This document shows, piece after piece, positions 17,783-26,130 of a stretch of DNA of 64,000 nucleotides. The stretch spans positions 806,001-870,000 of the forward strand of contig CP065161.1 in assembly GCA_015693905.1 (NCBI GenBank). The letters are read 5' to 3'. Below the pieces are notes generated by a model. The model was given only the letters and a program-made list of their open reading frames with translations, was not told the DNA's origin and searched no databases. This DNA comes from Rhodobacterales bacterium HKCCA1288. GTDB taxonomy: Bacteria > Pseudomonadota > Alphaproteobacteria > Rhodobacterales > Rhodobacteraceae. Position 1 is the stretch's first letter, and every line of letters starts with the position of its first letter. Position numbers and translations under genes: made by a program.

Positions 17783-18460
17783 TTAATGCTCGGAACGCGC
17801 CAGTTTTTCGATGTCGCCACGCGCCTCAATTTTGATCTGCCCCCGTGACAGGCTGATCCAACCGCGGCGCTGAAATTCGGCCAGTTGACGGGAAATGACC
17901 TCTCGCGCGGTGCCAAGTTCGGCTGCCATTTGCTGATGGGTGGCTTGGATGAGGTCATCCTTGGCCAAATCCAAAATCCGCTGTGCAAGGCGGATGTCCA
18001 CGCGGCGAAATGCAATTTCTTCGATCACATGGAACAAATCGGTCATGCGCCGCGAATAGGCGGAAAACACGAAAGTGCGGAAACTTTCGGATTGGCTGAT
18101 TAGATCATCAAAAACGCTGCGCGGGATCGCAACCGCCTCAACCGCCGTTTCGGCGATACCTTCGGCCGAGTAATCCTCATAGGCCAAAAGACAGGCCGAG
18201 GTCATCACACAGCTTTCCCCCGCATTGACCCGATAAAGAACCACCTCGCGCCCTGTCTCGGATGTTTGCTGCACGCGCACTGTGCCCTCAAGCAACAAAA
18301 GCAAGTTTTCAGGCCGCTTTCCTGGCCCGAAAATGACCGTGCCCTCGCGAATGGAAATCGTAGTCGCGCGCGCGGTCAGCACATCGCGCACCCGCGGCTC
18401 TAGCCGCGAAAGACCTGTAAATCGGTCAATCCAAGAGGCGCCTGCTGGCATCACATTCAT
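17783..18460 (-). CDS. Crp/Fnr-family regulator with two effector-domain cysteines
   Basis: 225-residue regulator with a cyclic-nucleotide-binding-type beta roll (about residues 30-120), a dimerisation helix, and a winged helix (ATHQQMAAELGTAREVISRQ). It lacks the Fnr N-terminal cysteine cluster. Within the beta roll are C84 and C90 (GESCVMTSACLLAYEDYSAEG shortened here to GESCVMTSACLLAYEDY), six residues apart. Position next to sulfide-oxidation genes makes a sulfur- or redox-responsive role plausible, but this is inference. It reads toward the YeeE operon and is now separated from it by the IS element. Confidence 0.85.
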   Translation of the reverse strand: MNVMPAGASWIDRFTGLSRLEPRVRDVLTARATTISIREGTVIFGPGKRPENLLLLLEGTVRVQQTSETGREVVLYRVNAGESCVMTSACLLAYEDYSAEGIAETAVEAVAIPRSVFDDLISQSESFRTFVFSAYSRRMTDLFHVIEEIAFRRVDIRLAQRILDLAKDDLIQATHQQMAAELGTAREVISRQLAEFQRRGWISLSRGQIKIEARGDIEKLARSEH

Positions 18461-18590
18461 CGCGCATCGTCCTTTTTGCTTGCGCCTATCATAAGTGGAA
18501 CCACCTGCGGATCAAAGCGAAATCGCGGATTGCAAACATCGGCTAACAGACACTGGTCATGGGCGCAAAAATCAGCACATACTGCGCGTC

Positions 18591-20525
18591 ATGGTGACAG
18601 CATCCACTCAAAAAACCCGTCCTCTGGGCAACAGCGCCAAGCGCCCTCGGCGCAATTTGGCGGCTTTGGCCTTAGTGGTTATGGTTTCGCTTGCCCTCAG
18701 CGTGGCGGCCCTGCCCCAGATTGAAGAGCGTTTGATGGGTGGCCGCCTGCGTCAGGATGAGGCCACAATGCGCCTTGTAACCGAGGTCATCCGTGGCGCA
18801 CTCTCGCGCACCGAAGCCCTGCCCGCCTTGATCGCAGAGCGCCCCATTTTGCGCGACATTTTGCGCGACCCTGACAATACAGGGCTTTTGCCCTTCGCCA
18901 ATGAGCAGCTGCGCCAAACCGCGCTGTCGCTTGATATTTCAGATATCTATGTGATGGATACGTTCGGCACGACCATTGCCGCCTCTAATTATCGGTTGGA
19001 TCGCTCATTCATTGGGCAAAATTTCCGCTTTCGCCCCTATTTCACCGATGCCCTTGATAATGGGATTGGACGCTATCACGCGCTCGGCACAACATCGGGG
19101 CAGCGCGGCTATTACTTTGCCGCGCCAATTTTTGATGGCACGCGGATCTTGGGTGTTGTGGCGGTGAAGATCACGCTTGACCGCTTTGAGGCGGCGTGGC
19201 GCGACAGTGACTCGCGCATCTTCGTGACCGATCAACATGGGGTGATTTTCATGGCGGATCGGTCGGATTGGCTGTTCCGCACGCTTGGCCCCTTGAGCGA
19301 AGCCGCGCTTGAGGAAATCCAAAGCACCCGCCAATATCCGATCACCTTGCTCACCCCCCTCAGCCTGCGGCGCGAGGCCGTGAGCCTATCTGATTTTCGC
19401 AGAAACGCTCTGACCCGCATGGTCATCACTACATCGGAGCAAGGGCCAGAGCAGCGCCAAGCCTTTTTGGCGCAGCAATCCTTGATTGCCTCGGCTGGAT
19501 GGCGGGTGCATATCCTGACGCCATCAGGTTCGGCCCGCACTGAGGCCTTGGGGCTTTTGGCGATTTTATGGCTGGTGATCCTGATTGCGGGGCTATCGGC
19601 GGCCATTCTGTTACAGCGCCGCGCTCAGTTGCTCGAACGCATCGCAGCCCAGCGCGAATTGGCCGAAACCCTAGAGGCACGGGTGCAGGAGCGCACCCGT
19701 GACTTGAACAGTGCCAACACCCAATTGCGCCAAGAGGTTGAGGAACGCACCCGCACCGAAGACCGCCTTCGCCAAACCCAAGCCGAATTGGTGCAGGCGG
19801 GCAAATTGGCGGCTTTGGGGCAAATGTCGGCGGCGCTGAGCCATGAATTCAACCAACCCCTTGCTGCGGTGAAATCCTATGCGGAGAATGCCGCGACCTT
19901 TTTGGACCGGGGCCGCGGGGATGAGGCGCGCGAGAACATCTCACGCATCTCGCATATGGCGGATCGGATGGCGTCTATCTCGAAACATCTGCGCAATTTC
20001 GCACGCCGCCCACAAGATCAGTTGCGCGATATCCCACTGCGCGCGGTGATCCGTGACGCGCTTGATTTGCTCGATCCAAGGCTGCGGCGCGCAAAGGTGG
20101 ATTTGACCCTAGACTTGCCGCCTGAGGAGGATGAGATCATGGTTGTGGGCGGGCGCGTGCGGCTGCAGCAGGTCTTGGTTAATCTGCTGTCAAATGCGCT
20201 GGATGCCATGGCCGATGTCAGCGCCCCGATTTTGCACCTTTCTGTGACCGATGAGGCAGAGGATATGATTGCCCTGCGGCTGCGCGATCAGGGGCATGGC
20301 CTGTCGCAAGATGCGCAAGCGCAATTGTTTGACCCGTTTTTCACCACCAAAGAGGTCGGTCAGGGTCTTGGGCTTGGGCTATCGATTTCCTACAATATCA
20401 TTCGTGACTTCGGCGGCCGCATTGAGGCGCGAAACCACCCAGAGGGGGGCGCGGAGTTCAGTTTGCATCTGCGCAAAGCCGCGCCACAAACGCCATCGGT
20501 GCCAAGGGAAATGAAAAAAGCATGA
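18591..20525 (+). CDS. dctB: DctB-type sensor histidine kinase
   Basis: 644-residue membrane sensor. A transmembrane helix at about 22-42 and another at about 321-342 flank a periplasmic double-Cache-like domain (IYVMDTFGTTIAASN; GYYFAAPIFDG). A coiled coil follows, then HisKA with His418 in LSHEFNQPLAA and the HATPase boxes NLLSNALDAM, RDQGHGL and GLGLGLSIS. Family members sense C4-dicarboxylates. ATG 18591 is preferred over the ATG at 18495 because the longer start adds a non-conserved polar extension before the membrane helix. It overlaps dctD by 4 bp. Confidence 0.88.
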   Translation: MVTASTQKTRPLGNSAKRPRRNLAALALVVMVSLALSVAALPQIEERLMGGRLRQDEATMRLVTEVIRGALSRTEALPALIAERPILRDILRDPDNTGLLPFANEQLRQTALSLDISDIYVMDTFGTTIAASNYRLDRSFIGQNFRFRPYFTDALDNGIGRYHALGTTSGQRGYYFAAPIFDGTRILGVVAVKITLDRFEAAWRDSDSRIFVTDQHGVIFMADRSDWLFRTLGPLSEAALEEIQSTRQYPITLLTPLSLRREAVSLSDFRRNALTRMVITTSEQGPEQRQAFLAQQSLIASAGWRVHILTPSGSARTEALGLLAILWLVILIAGLSAAILLQRRAQLLERIAAQRELAETLEARVQERTRDLNSANTQLRQEVEERTRTEDRLRQTQAELVQAGKLAALGQMSAALSHEFNQPLAAVKSYAENAATFLDRGRGDEARENISRISHMADRMASISKHLRNFARRPQDQLRDIPLRAVIRDALDLLDPRLRRAKVDLTLDLPPEEDEIMVVGGRVRLQQVLVNLLSNALDAMADVSAPILHLSVTDEAEDMIALRLRDQGHGLSQDAQAQLFDPFFTTKEVGQGLGLGLSISYNIIRDFGGRIEARNHPEGGAEFSLHLRKAAPQTPSVPREMKKA

Positions 20526-21877
20526 CCGAAACGCAGACCATCAAGAACGGCATGATCTATTTCGTGGATGACGAGGAAGACCTGCGGGTTGCTGCAAAGC
20601 AAACGCTGCAATTGGCGGATCTTGATGTGATCTGCTTTGAAACGGGTGAAGAGGCGCTTGCCCATATCGCACGCGATGGCGATGCGATCCTGATTACCGA
20701 TATTCGTATGGCAGGCATGGACGGTATCACCCTGATGAACCGCGCCTTAGAGATTGACCCAGAATTTCCTGTGATCCTTGTGACGGGGCATGGCGATATC
20801 GAATTGGCGGTCAAATCCATGCAGCAAGGCGCCTATGATTTTCACGAAAAGCCCTATGATCCAAAGCGTCTGGTCGATAGCGCGCGGCGCGCCTTGGAAA
20901 AACGGCGTTTGACGATTGAGAACCGCGCCTTGCGCCGCGAGGTGGGGCAGCGCGACCCTGTCGAGGCGCGCCTGACAGGGCGGGCCAAGAATATGGTGCA
21001 ATTGCGCGCCGCGCTGCGGGCCATCGCCGCGACCGAAGCCGATGTTTTGATCGAAGGTGAAACAGGCACGGGAAAGGAGGTGGCGGCCCGCGCCATCCAT
21101 CGCATGTCCCCCCGCCAAAGCGGGCCCTTTGTTCACATAAACTGCGCCGCACTGCCCGCCGCCCTCATTGAAAGCGAATTGTTCGGCCATGAGGCGGGTG
21201 CCTTTGCGGGTGCCATGCGACCCCGCTACGGAAAGTTTGAGCATGGGCGCGGGGGCACGGTCTTTTTGGATGAGATCGACAGCCTTCCCCTTGAACTGCA
21301 AGCCAAGCTTTTGACCGCGATTCAGAACCGCGTCATCACGCGCCTTGGATCAAATGAACCAATTGATTTGGATCTGCGGTTCATTGCGGCCTCTAAGGCT
21401 GATCTGGCACAGGCAGCCGAGATTGGCACGTTTCGCGCAGATCTTCTCTATCGGTTGAATGTCACAAGCCTGCGGATGCCCCCCCTTTCAGATCGGCGCG
21501 AGGATATTCCGCGCCTCTTTATAGATCTCGTGGGGCAAGCGGCAGCACGTTATAAAATAAATCCCCCGCAGGTTCCTGGCGCGGTTTTGGACGCACTTGT
21601 TGCGCGGGATTGGCCTGGCAATGTGCGCGAATTGCGCAACATGGCGGATCGTTTTGTGTTGGGGTTGGATTTGGGGTTGGCGACACCCGATGCCCCCGCG
21701 CCCGAACAGGGGCTCGCTGTGCAAATGGCGCAATATGAGCGCAGCCTTATTGCGGCGGCCTTGGTGCGCCATGGCGGCAGCCTCAAGGCCACCTATGAGG
21801 GATTGGGGCTAAGCCGCAAAGCCTTGTATGAAAAGATGCAGAAACACGGGCTTGATAAAGGGGATTTCACCGAATAG
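20522..21877 (+). CDS. dctD: DctD-type sigma-54-dependent response regulator with GAFAGA loop
   Basis: 451 residues: receiver domain (acidic pair at 16-17, phospho-Asp60 in ITDIRMAGMDG), AAA+ domain, and Fis-like helix-turn-helix (LKATYEGLGLSRKALYEKM). Walker A is GETGTGKE (179-186) and Walker B GGTVFLDE (244-251). The sigma-54 contact loop normally reads GAFTGA; here it is GAFAGA at residues 226-231. That Thr-to-Ala change is expected to weaken sigma-54 remodelling. Translationally coupled to dctB and followed by a TRAP transporter whose expression it probably controls. Confidence 0.88.
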   Translation: MTETQTIKNGMIYFVDDEEDLRVAAKQTLQLADLDVICFETGEEALAHIARDGDAILITDIRMAGMDGITLMNRALEIDPEFPVILVTGHGDIELAVKSMQQGAYDFHEKPYDPKRLVDSARRALEKRRLTIENRALRREVGQRDPVEARLTGRAKNMVQLRAALRAIAATEADVLIEGETGTGKEVAARAIHRMSPRQSGPFVHINCAALPAALIESELFGHEAGAFAGAMRPRYGKFEHGRGGTVFLDEIDSLPLELQAKLLTAIQNRVITRLGSNEPIDLDLRFIAASKADLAQAAEIGTFRADLLYRLNVTSLRMPPLSDRREDIPRLFIDLVGQAAARYKINPPQVPGAVLDALVARDWPGNVRELRNMADRFVLGLDLGLATPDAPAPEQGLAVQMAQYERSLIAAALVRHGGSLKATYEGLGLSRKALYEKMQKHGLDKGDFTE

Positions 21878-21903
21878 CCCCGCGCGCTTGCCTTGCAAAC
21901 TCT

Positions 21904-21921
21904 TGTGTCGATTTCGACACA
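21904..21921. promoter_or_regulatory. 18-bp palindrome, candidate DctD activator site
   Basis: TGTGTCGA-TT-TCGACACA is a perfect inverted repeat 26 bp after the dctD stop and 234 bp before the transporter start. Rhizobial DctD sites also have TGTG...CACA dyads, so this is a reasonable upstream activator site for the TRAP genes. Only one copy is seen, whereas classical sites come in pairs. Confidence 0.5.
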
Positions 21922-22155
21922 TGGATTCTGCGGCAATGGGTCAGCTTTGACCAATTTTCCGAGATTCTTTTGAAATCGCATAATTTGTTAGCGCCAACTG
22001 AGTTGCTTTGATGGGATTTAGCCCAGTTTGTGGACATGACGGGCTGACCCCGTTGCAGACCAAGGAGGGAGCCTTGGCTGCAAAACCTGCATCCAGATCA
22101 AGCCCAATAGAGGGGCGCATGCTGGCGCAGGATGACCCTAGGGAGAGATTTGAAC

Positions 22156-23148
22156 ATGAAACTCACCAAAATGACCGCATTCGCGATGACCACTGCACTT
22201 TGCGCAACTGCCGCGTTTGCAGATGGCCATATGGATCGCACTGGATGGCCTGAAAGCTTTACTGTTGGCACCGCATCCCAAGGCGGCACCTATTTCGCCT
22301 ATGGTTCTGGCTGGGCAAACCTTGTCGCAGAAGAATTGGGCATGACAGGCGGCGGCGAAGTCACCGGCGGCCCAATGCAGAACATGGCGCTTGTGCATAC
22401 AGGCGAAGTCGCCTTCGGCATGACCACAATGGGCCCTGCGGCGGAATCCTTGGCAGGCACCAACCCAATCGCACCTGGTCTGCAAATGACCAATGCCTGT
22501 GCGATGTTCCCAATGTATCAGACGCCATTCTCGGTGACGGCGTTGTCCTCCTCGGGCATCACAAGCATTGATGAAATCCCAGATGGCGCGCGCATCGGCT
22601 TTGGCCCTGCGGGTTCGACCTCTGACACCTACTTCCCTCGCATGATGGAAGAGCTGGGCGTCAATTTTGAGCGCCGTAACGGCGGTTGGTCGGATCTCGG
22701 TGGCCAGTTGCAAGATGGTCTGTTGGACGTGATCGCCTTTGCCGCAGGTGTTCCTGTGCCCGCGGTCAGCCAGCTTGAAGTGCAGACGGACATCAACATC
22801 ATCGAATTCACCGAAGAAGAGCAGGCCCAAATCATGGCGGCCTTCCCTGTGTCTGAATTCAACATCTCTGCAGATGCCTATACCACGCTCGAAGCACCTG
22901 CGCGTTCCGTTTCCATGTGGAACTTTGCGATTGCAAACTGCGAATTGCCAGAAAGCTTTGTTTACGCGGTTGTGGACACTGTGATGTCTGACAATGCGCG
23001 TATGGTTGCCATCCACGGCGCCGCACGTTCGACCTTGCCCGAAAACTGGGACAAGAACGGCGTTTTGATGTGGCACCCAGGTGCGGCACGTTGGTTCACC
23101 GAGAATGCAGGCGCGACCATCGCGGCTGATCAGATTTTCGGCGGCTAA
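22156..23148 (+). CDS. TAXI-type TRAP transporter solute-binding protein
   Basis: 330-residue periplasmic binding protein. A Sec signal peptide is visible (MKLTKMTAFAMTTALCATAAFA, in short KLTKMTAFAMTTALCATA), with cleavage likely after AFA. The mature start shows TVGTASQGGTYFAYG, the TAXI-family ligand-loop motif. It delivers an organic acid to the fused permease downstream. ATG 22156 is chosen over one at 22132 because of the GGGAGAG ribosome-binding site and the signal peptide. Ligand is unknown; TAXI proteins are associated with glutamate or dicarboxylates, and the DctB/D neighbours point to a dicarboxylate-like compound. Confidence 0.9.
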   Translation: MKLTKMTAFAMTTALCATAAFADGHMDRTGWPESFTVGTASQGGTYFAYGSGWANLVAEELGMTGGGEVTGGPMQNMALVHTGEVAFGMTTMGPAAESLAGTNPIAPGLQMTNACAMFPMYQTPFSVTALSSSGITSIDEIPDGARIGFGPAGSTSDTYFPRMMEELGVNFERRNGGWSDLGGQLQDGLLDVIAFAAGVPVPAVSQLEVQTDINIIEFTEEEQAQIMAAFPVSEFNISADAYTTLEAPARSVSMWNFAIANCELPESFVYAVVDTVMSDNARMVAIHGAARSTLPENWDKNGVLMWHPGAARWFTENAGATIAADQIFGG

Positions 23149-23163
23149 TGCTGTAATCTATCG

Positions 23164-23205
23164 GGCGCGCGGGGGCCTCAAACCCTTCGCGCGCCTTTTC
23201 TTTTG
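23164..23205 (+). terminator. Intercistronic GC-rich hairpin with T-rich tail
   Basis: GGCGCGCG and CGCGCGCC arms enclose a loop, followed by TTTTCTTTT. It sits between the binding-protein and permease genes. Such partial terminators let the binding protein be made in excess over the membrane subunit. Confidence 0.6.
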
Positions 23206-23234
23206 CCCTTATCGGCAGAGCGGAAGCAAAAATC

Positions 23235-25577
23235 ATGACCAACACCTCACAGACCAAAGCCAGCGATCTTGACGCGATCGCGGAGACAGGCCCCGTCATC
23301 GCCGAAGGCGTAGATCAGGAACCTGTTGAGAATAACCGCCGCCTGTTCACAGGCCCTCGTATGATTGCCGTGGCTGTCCTTGCAACGCTCTATGCAGGGT
23401 TTCATATGGCCGCTTTGAACGGGATTTCTATCTCGGCTTGGACGGGCATAGATCTGCCGCTTTTGCCGCAATTCCCGCTTGAGACTTGGAATTTCCGAAT
23501 TGTCCACATCGCGGGTGCGCTTGTTTTGGGCTTTGTGCTTTATGCGCCCTACACTTGGAAAGAAGACGCAGAAGCCCCCAAAGACACGGCCCTCTTGTCC
23601 AAGGCGGGCTATGCTTTGTTCATTCCCGCCGCCTTGGCGTTATGGTCTGCGCTGTCCTTTGGGAGGTTGATCGACTCTGGCACATTGCCAGAGATGGGGG
23701 GGCTTGTGTCATGGGCCGCCTTCCCCGGAACCGAGATTTATGAAACCGAGATTTGGAACTTTGGTGTGCCCCTCTTGGTGGCGACCTTTGGCGCCATCCT
23801 CTTGGGGTGGTTTGAACGCAAGCCACGCGATAGCTTTGCGACCAGCGACTTGGTGCTTGCGCTCTGCGCAATTGTTGTCGCGGCCTATCTTGTGCCGATT
23901 TTCTCAACCGCGGCCCGCAATTCAGTCGGCACGCCTTTTGTGCCAATCGGTGTGGCCTTTGCCGCGACAGCAGGCACCGCGATGATCATGGAATTGACAC
24001 GCCGCGTGGCAGGTCTGGCCTTGGTGATCATCACAGGCGTGTTCCTTATTTACACCTTCACCGCGCATTTGCTGCCCGGCATCTTGGCCGTGCGAAACCC
24101 CTATACGTGGCAACGCTTCTTCGGCCATCTCTATTCGGATGCAGGCATCCTTGGGCCAACCACGGCGGTGTCCTCAACCTATATCATCCTCTTCATCATC
24201 TTTGCGGCTTTCCTTCAGGCCTCGAAAGTGGGTGATTATTTTGTGAATTTCGCCTTTGCCGCAGCAGGGCGCGCCCGTGGTGGCCCCGCTAAAGTGGCCA
24301 TTTTCGCAAGCGGCCTGATGGGTATGATCAACGGCACCTCCGCGGGGAATGTTGTGGCGACAGGGTCGCTGACCATCCCTTTGATGAAAAAGGTAGGCTA
24401 TCACAAGAAAACCGCAGGCGCGGTCGAAGCGGCCGCCTCAACCGGCGGTCAGATCATGCCCCCTATCATGGGCGCAGGCGCATTCATCATGGCCGAGATC
24501 ACAGGCATCCCTTATCAGGATATCGCAATCGCCGCGATCATTCCCGCGATCCTCTACTTCGTGTCGGTCTATTTCATGGTCGATCTTGAGGCCGCGAAAT
24601 TGGGTATGCGCGGCATGCGTGAGGATGAACTGCCAAAATTGAAACTGCTTTTGAAGCAGCTCTATCTGTTCTTGCCCATCCTGATCCTGATCTATGCCCT
24701 GTTCCAAGGCTATTCCGTCATCCGTGCGGGCACCTTGGCCACGCTCAGTGCCGCCGTCATTTCATGGATGCCCGTGTTGATGGTGCGCTTCTTCCCACAA
24801 AGCCTGCCTGCCGCCTCGGTCGCAGGTATGGGGCCACGGGAGATTCTCAAAGCGTTTGAATTGGCTGGCATTATGGCCATTCAGATCATCGCGGTTTGTG
24901 CCTGCGCGGGTGTTATCGTGGGTGTGATCAGCCTGACAGGTGTTGGTGCGCGCTTCTCGTCCCTCCTGTTGGATTTGGCGGGTGTGAGCCAAGTTCTGGC
25001 ACTGTTCTTTGCGATGTGTATCGCGATCCTTCTGGGGATGGGCATGCCCACCACAGCCGCCTATGCGGTCGCGGCCTCGGTGGTGGCACCAGGCTTAGTT
25101 GAGCTTGGCATTCCGCAACTGACCGCGCATTTCTTCGTGTTCTATTTCGCGGTCGTCTCGGCCATTACACCGCCTGTGGCGCTGGCCTCTTATGCGGCGG
25201 CGGGGATATCGGGGGCGAATGCAATGGAGACATCGGTGGCCTCGTTCAAAATCGGCATCGCCGCCTTCATCGTGCCTTTCATGTTCTTCTACAATTCGGC
25301 CTTGCTGATGGATGGCACCACGCTTGAAATCCTGCGCGCAGGGGCAACGGCCATTTTCGGCGTGTTCCTGTTGTCCTCAGGGGTGCAAGGGTGGTTCATG
25401 GGGGCGCGCAACCCGTGGTTCTTACGCGCCATCCTTATTGCGGCCGCGCTGTTCATGATTGAAGGCGGGCTGCTGACCGATCTGATCGGCCTTGGTGGTG
25501 CGGTTGGGGTCTATCTTATCCAAAAACTGTTCCACCCAAAGGCGGATGCACAGATCGATGTCAAAGGCCTAGATTGA
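23235..25577 (+). CDS. TRAP transporter permease, fused small and large subunits
   Basis: 780-residue polytopic membrane protein in which the DctQ-like four-helix subunit and the DctM-like twelve-helix subunit are one chain, as is usual for TAXI systems. Recognisable DctM-type segments include FASGLMGMINGTSAGNVVATGS, cited in part as GMINGTSAGNVVATG, then EAAASTGGQIMPPIMGAGAF and GMGMPTTAAYAVAASVVAP-like loops that hold the sodium sites. The first 60 residues are polar and cytoplasmic. It acts as a sodium-coupled importer with the binding protein upstream. Confidence 0.93.
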   Translation: MTNTSQTKASDLDAIAETGPVIAEGVDQEPVENNRRLFTGPRMIAVAVLATLYAGFHMAALNGISISAWTGIDLPLLPQFPLETWNFRIVHIAGALVLGFVLYAPYTWKEDAEAPKDTALLSKAGYALFIPAALALWSALSFGRLIDSGTLPEMGGLVSWAAFPGTEIYETEIWNFGVPLLVATFGAILLGWFERKPRDSFATSDLVLALCAIVVAAYLVPIFSTAARNSVGTPFVPIGVAFAATAGTAMIMELTRRVAGLALVIITGVFLIYTFTAHLLPGILAVRNPYTWQRFFGHLYSDAGILGPTTAVSSTYIILFIIFAAFLQASKVGDYFVNFAFAAAGRARGGPAKVAIFASGLMGMINGTSAGNVVATGSLTIPLMKKVGYHKKTAGAVEAAASTGGQIMPPIMGAGAFIMAEITGIPYQDIAIAAIIPAILYFVSVYFMVDLEAAKLGMRGMREDELPKLKLLLKQLYLFLPILILIYALFQGYSVIRAGTLATLSAAVISWMPVLMVRFFPQSLPAASVAGMGPREILKAFELAGIMAIQIIAVCACAGVIVGVISLTGVGARFSSLLLDLAGVSQVLALFFAMCIAILLGMGMPTTAAYAVAASVVAPGLVELGIPQLTAHFFVFYFAVVSAITPPVALASYAAAGISGANAMETSVASFKIGIAAFIVPFMFFYNSALLMDGTTLEILRAGATAIFGVFLLSSGVQGWFMGARNPWFLRAILIAAALFMIEGGLLTDLIGLGGAVGVYLIQKLFHPKADAQIDVKGLD

Positions 25578-25583
25578 TCCGAC

Positions 25584-25612
25584 AAAGCGGCCCCCTTGTG
25601 GGGCCGCTTTTC
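25584..25612. terminator. Intrinsic terminator after TRAP operon
   Basis: AAAGCGGCCCC / GGGGCCGCTTTT stem-loop directly follows the permease stop. It lies 3 bp from the convergent RfaH-like gene stop, and its near-symmetry allows it to stop both transcripts. Confidence 0.88.
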
Positions 25613-25614
25613 AT

Positions 25615-26124
25615 TTAGGTCTTTGTTAAATCTTCGCGCGCGACATTGATCCGGGTCTTTTGCCCCATCAGGTCAATCAAAACCCAAACGCGCTGATCTT
25701 CATCCAAGCTTTCGACTGTCGCAACAAATTGCGAGAACGGGCCCTTTTGCAAGGTCACCTGATCTTGCGGGGCCAGATCACTGGCGGCTGTCAAAACCCC
25801 CGCCTCATCGCACCGCGCCTGCAATCCCGCCACCAAATCATGCGGCACAGGGCTTGGCTGACCTGCGAAGGAAACAATGCGCGCCACCCCATAGGTCGAG
25901 TTGATCTTGCGCCACGCCCCCTGACCCGCATCTAGCGCCACAAAGAGATAGCCTGGGAAAAGCGGGCGGGACTTGGACACAAACCGCGCCCCAACGCGGG
26001 ATGTGACAGTCAGCATTGGTAGGAAAGTTTCAAACCCTTGGCGGTTCAAATTGCGCAAGGCAATGCTGTGCGAATTGGGTTTAAATTGCACCAAATACCA
26101 GTGTCTGTCAGGCCCTGCCGTCAT
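25615..26124 (-). CDS. RfaH/NusG-like transcription antiterminator
   Basis: 169-residue NusG-superfamily protein. The NGN domain shows HWYLVQFKPNSHSIALRNL, a basic hairpin, and RPLFPGYLFVALD; a short KOW-type C-terminal domain follows from about residue 120. It resembles RfaH/UpxY specialised paralogues rather than housekeeping NusG, which normally sits with secE and ribosomal genes. RfaH-type factors let RNA polymerase read long polysaccharide operons. Placement immediately beside lptD and a 38-kb glycan region fits. No clear ops-type recruitment element was found. Confidence 0.82.
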   Translation of the reverse strand: MTAGPDRHWYLVQFKPNSHSIALRNLNRQGFETFLPMLTVTSRVGARFVSKSRPLFPGYLFVALDAGQGAWRKINSTYGVARIVSFAGQPSPVPHDLVAGLQARCDEAGVLTAASDLAPQDQVTLQKGPFSQFVATVESLDEDQRVWVLIDLMGQKTRINVAREDLTKT

Positions 26125-26130
26125 GCGCCC

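Noticed and set aside
16560-17790. Terminal inverted repeats of the IS630 element
   Set aside because: Attempts to align the two ends gave only scattered matches, so no repeats are annotated.
21930-21950. Possible sigma-54 promoter (GGCA-N8-GCT type) before the TRAP genes
   Set aside because: Only the GG and GC cores and a few bases match; several consensus positions fail. Not reported as a feature.
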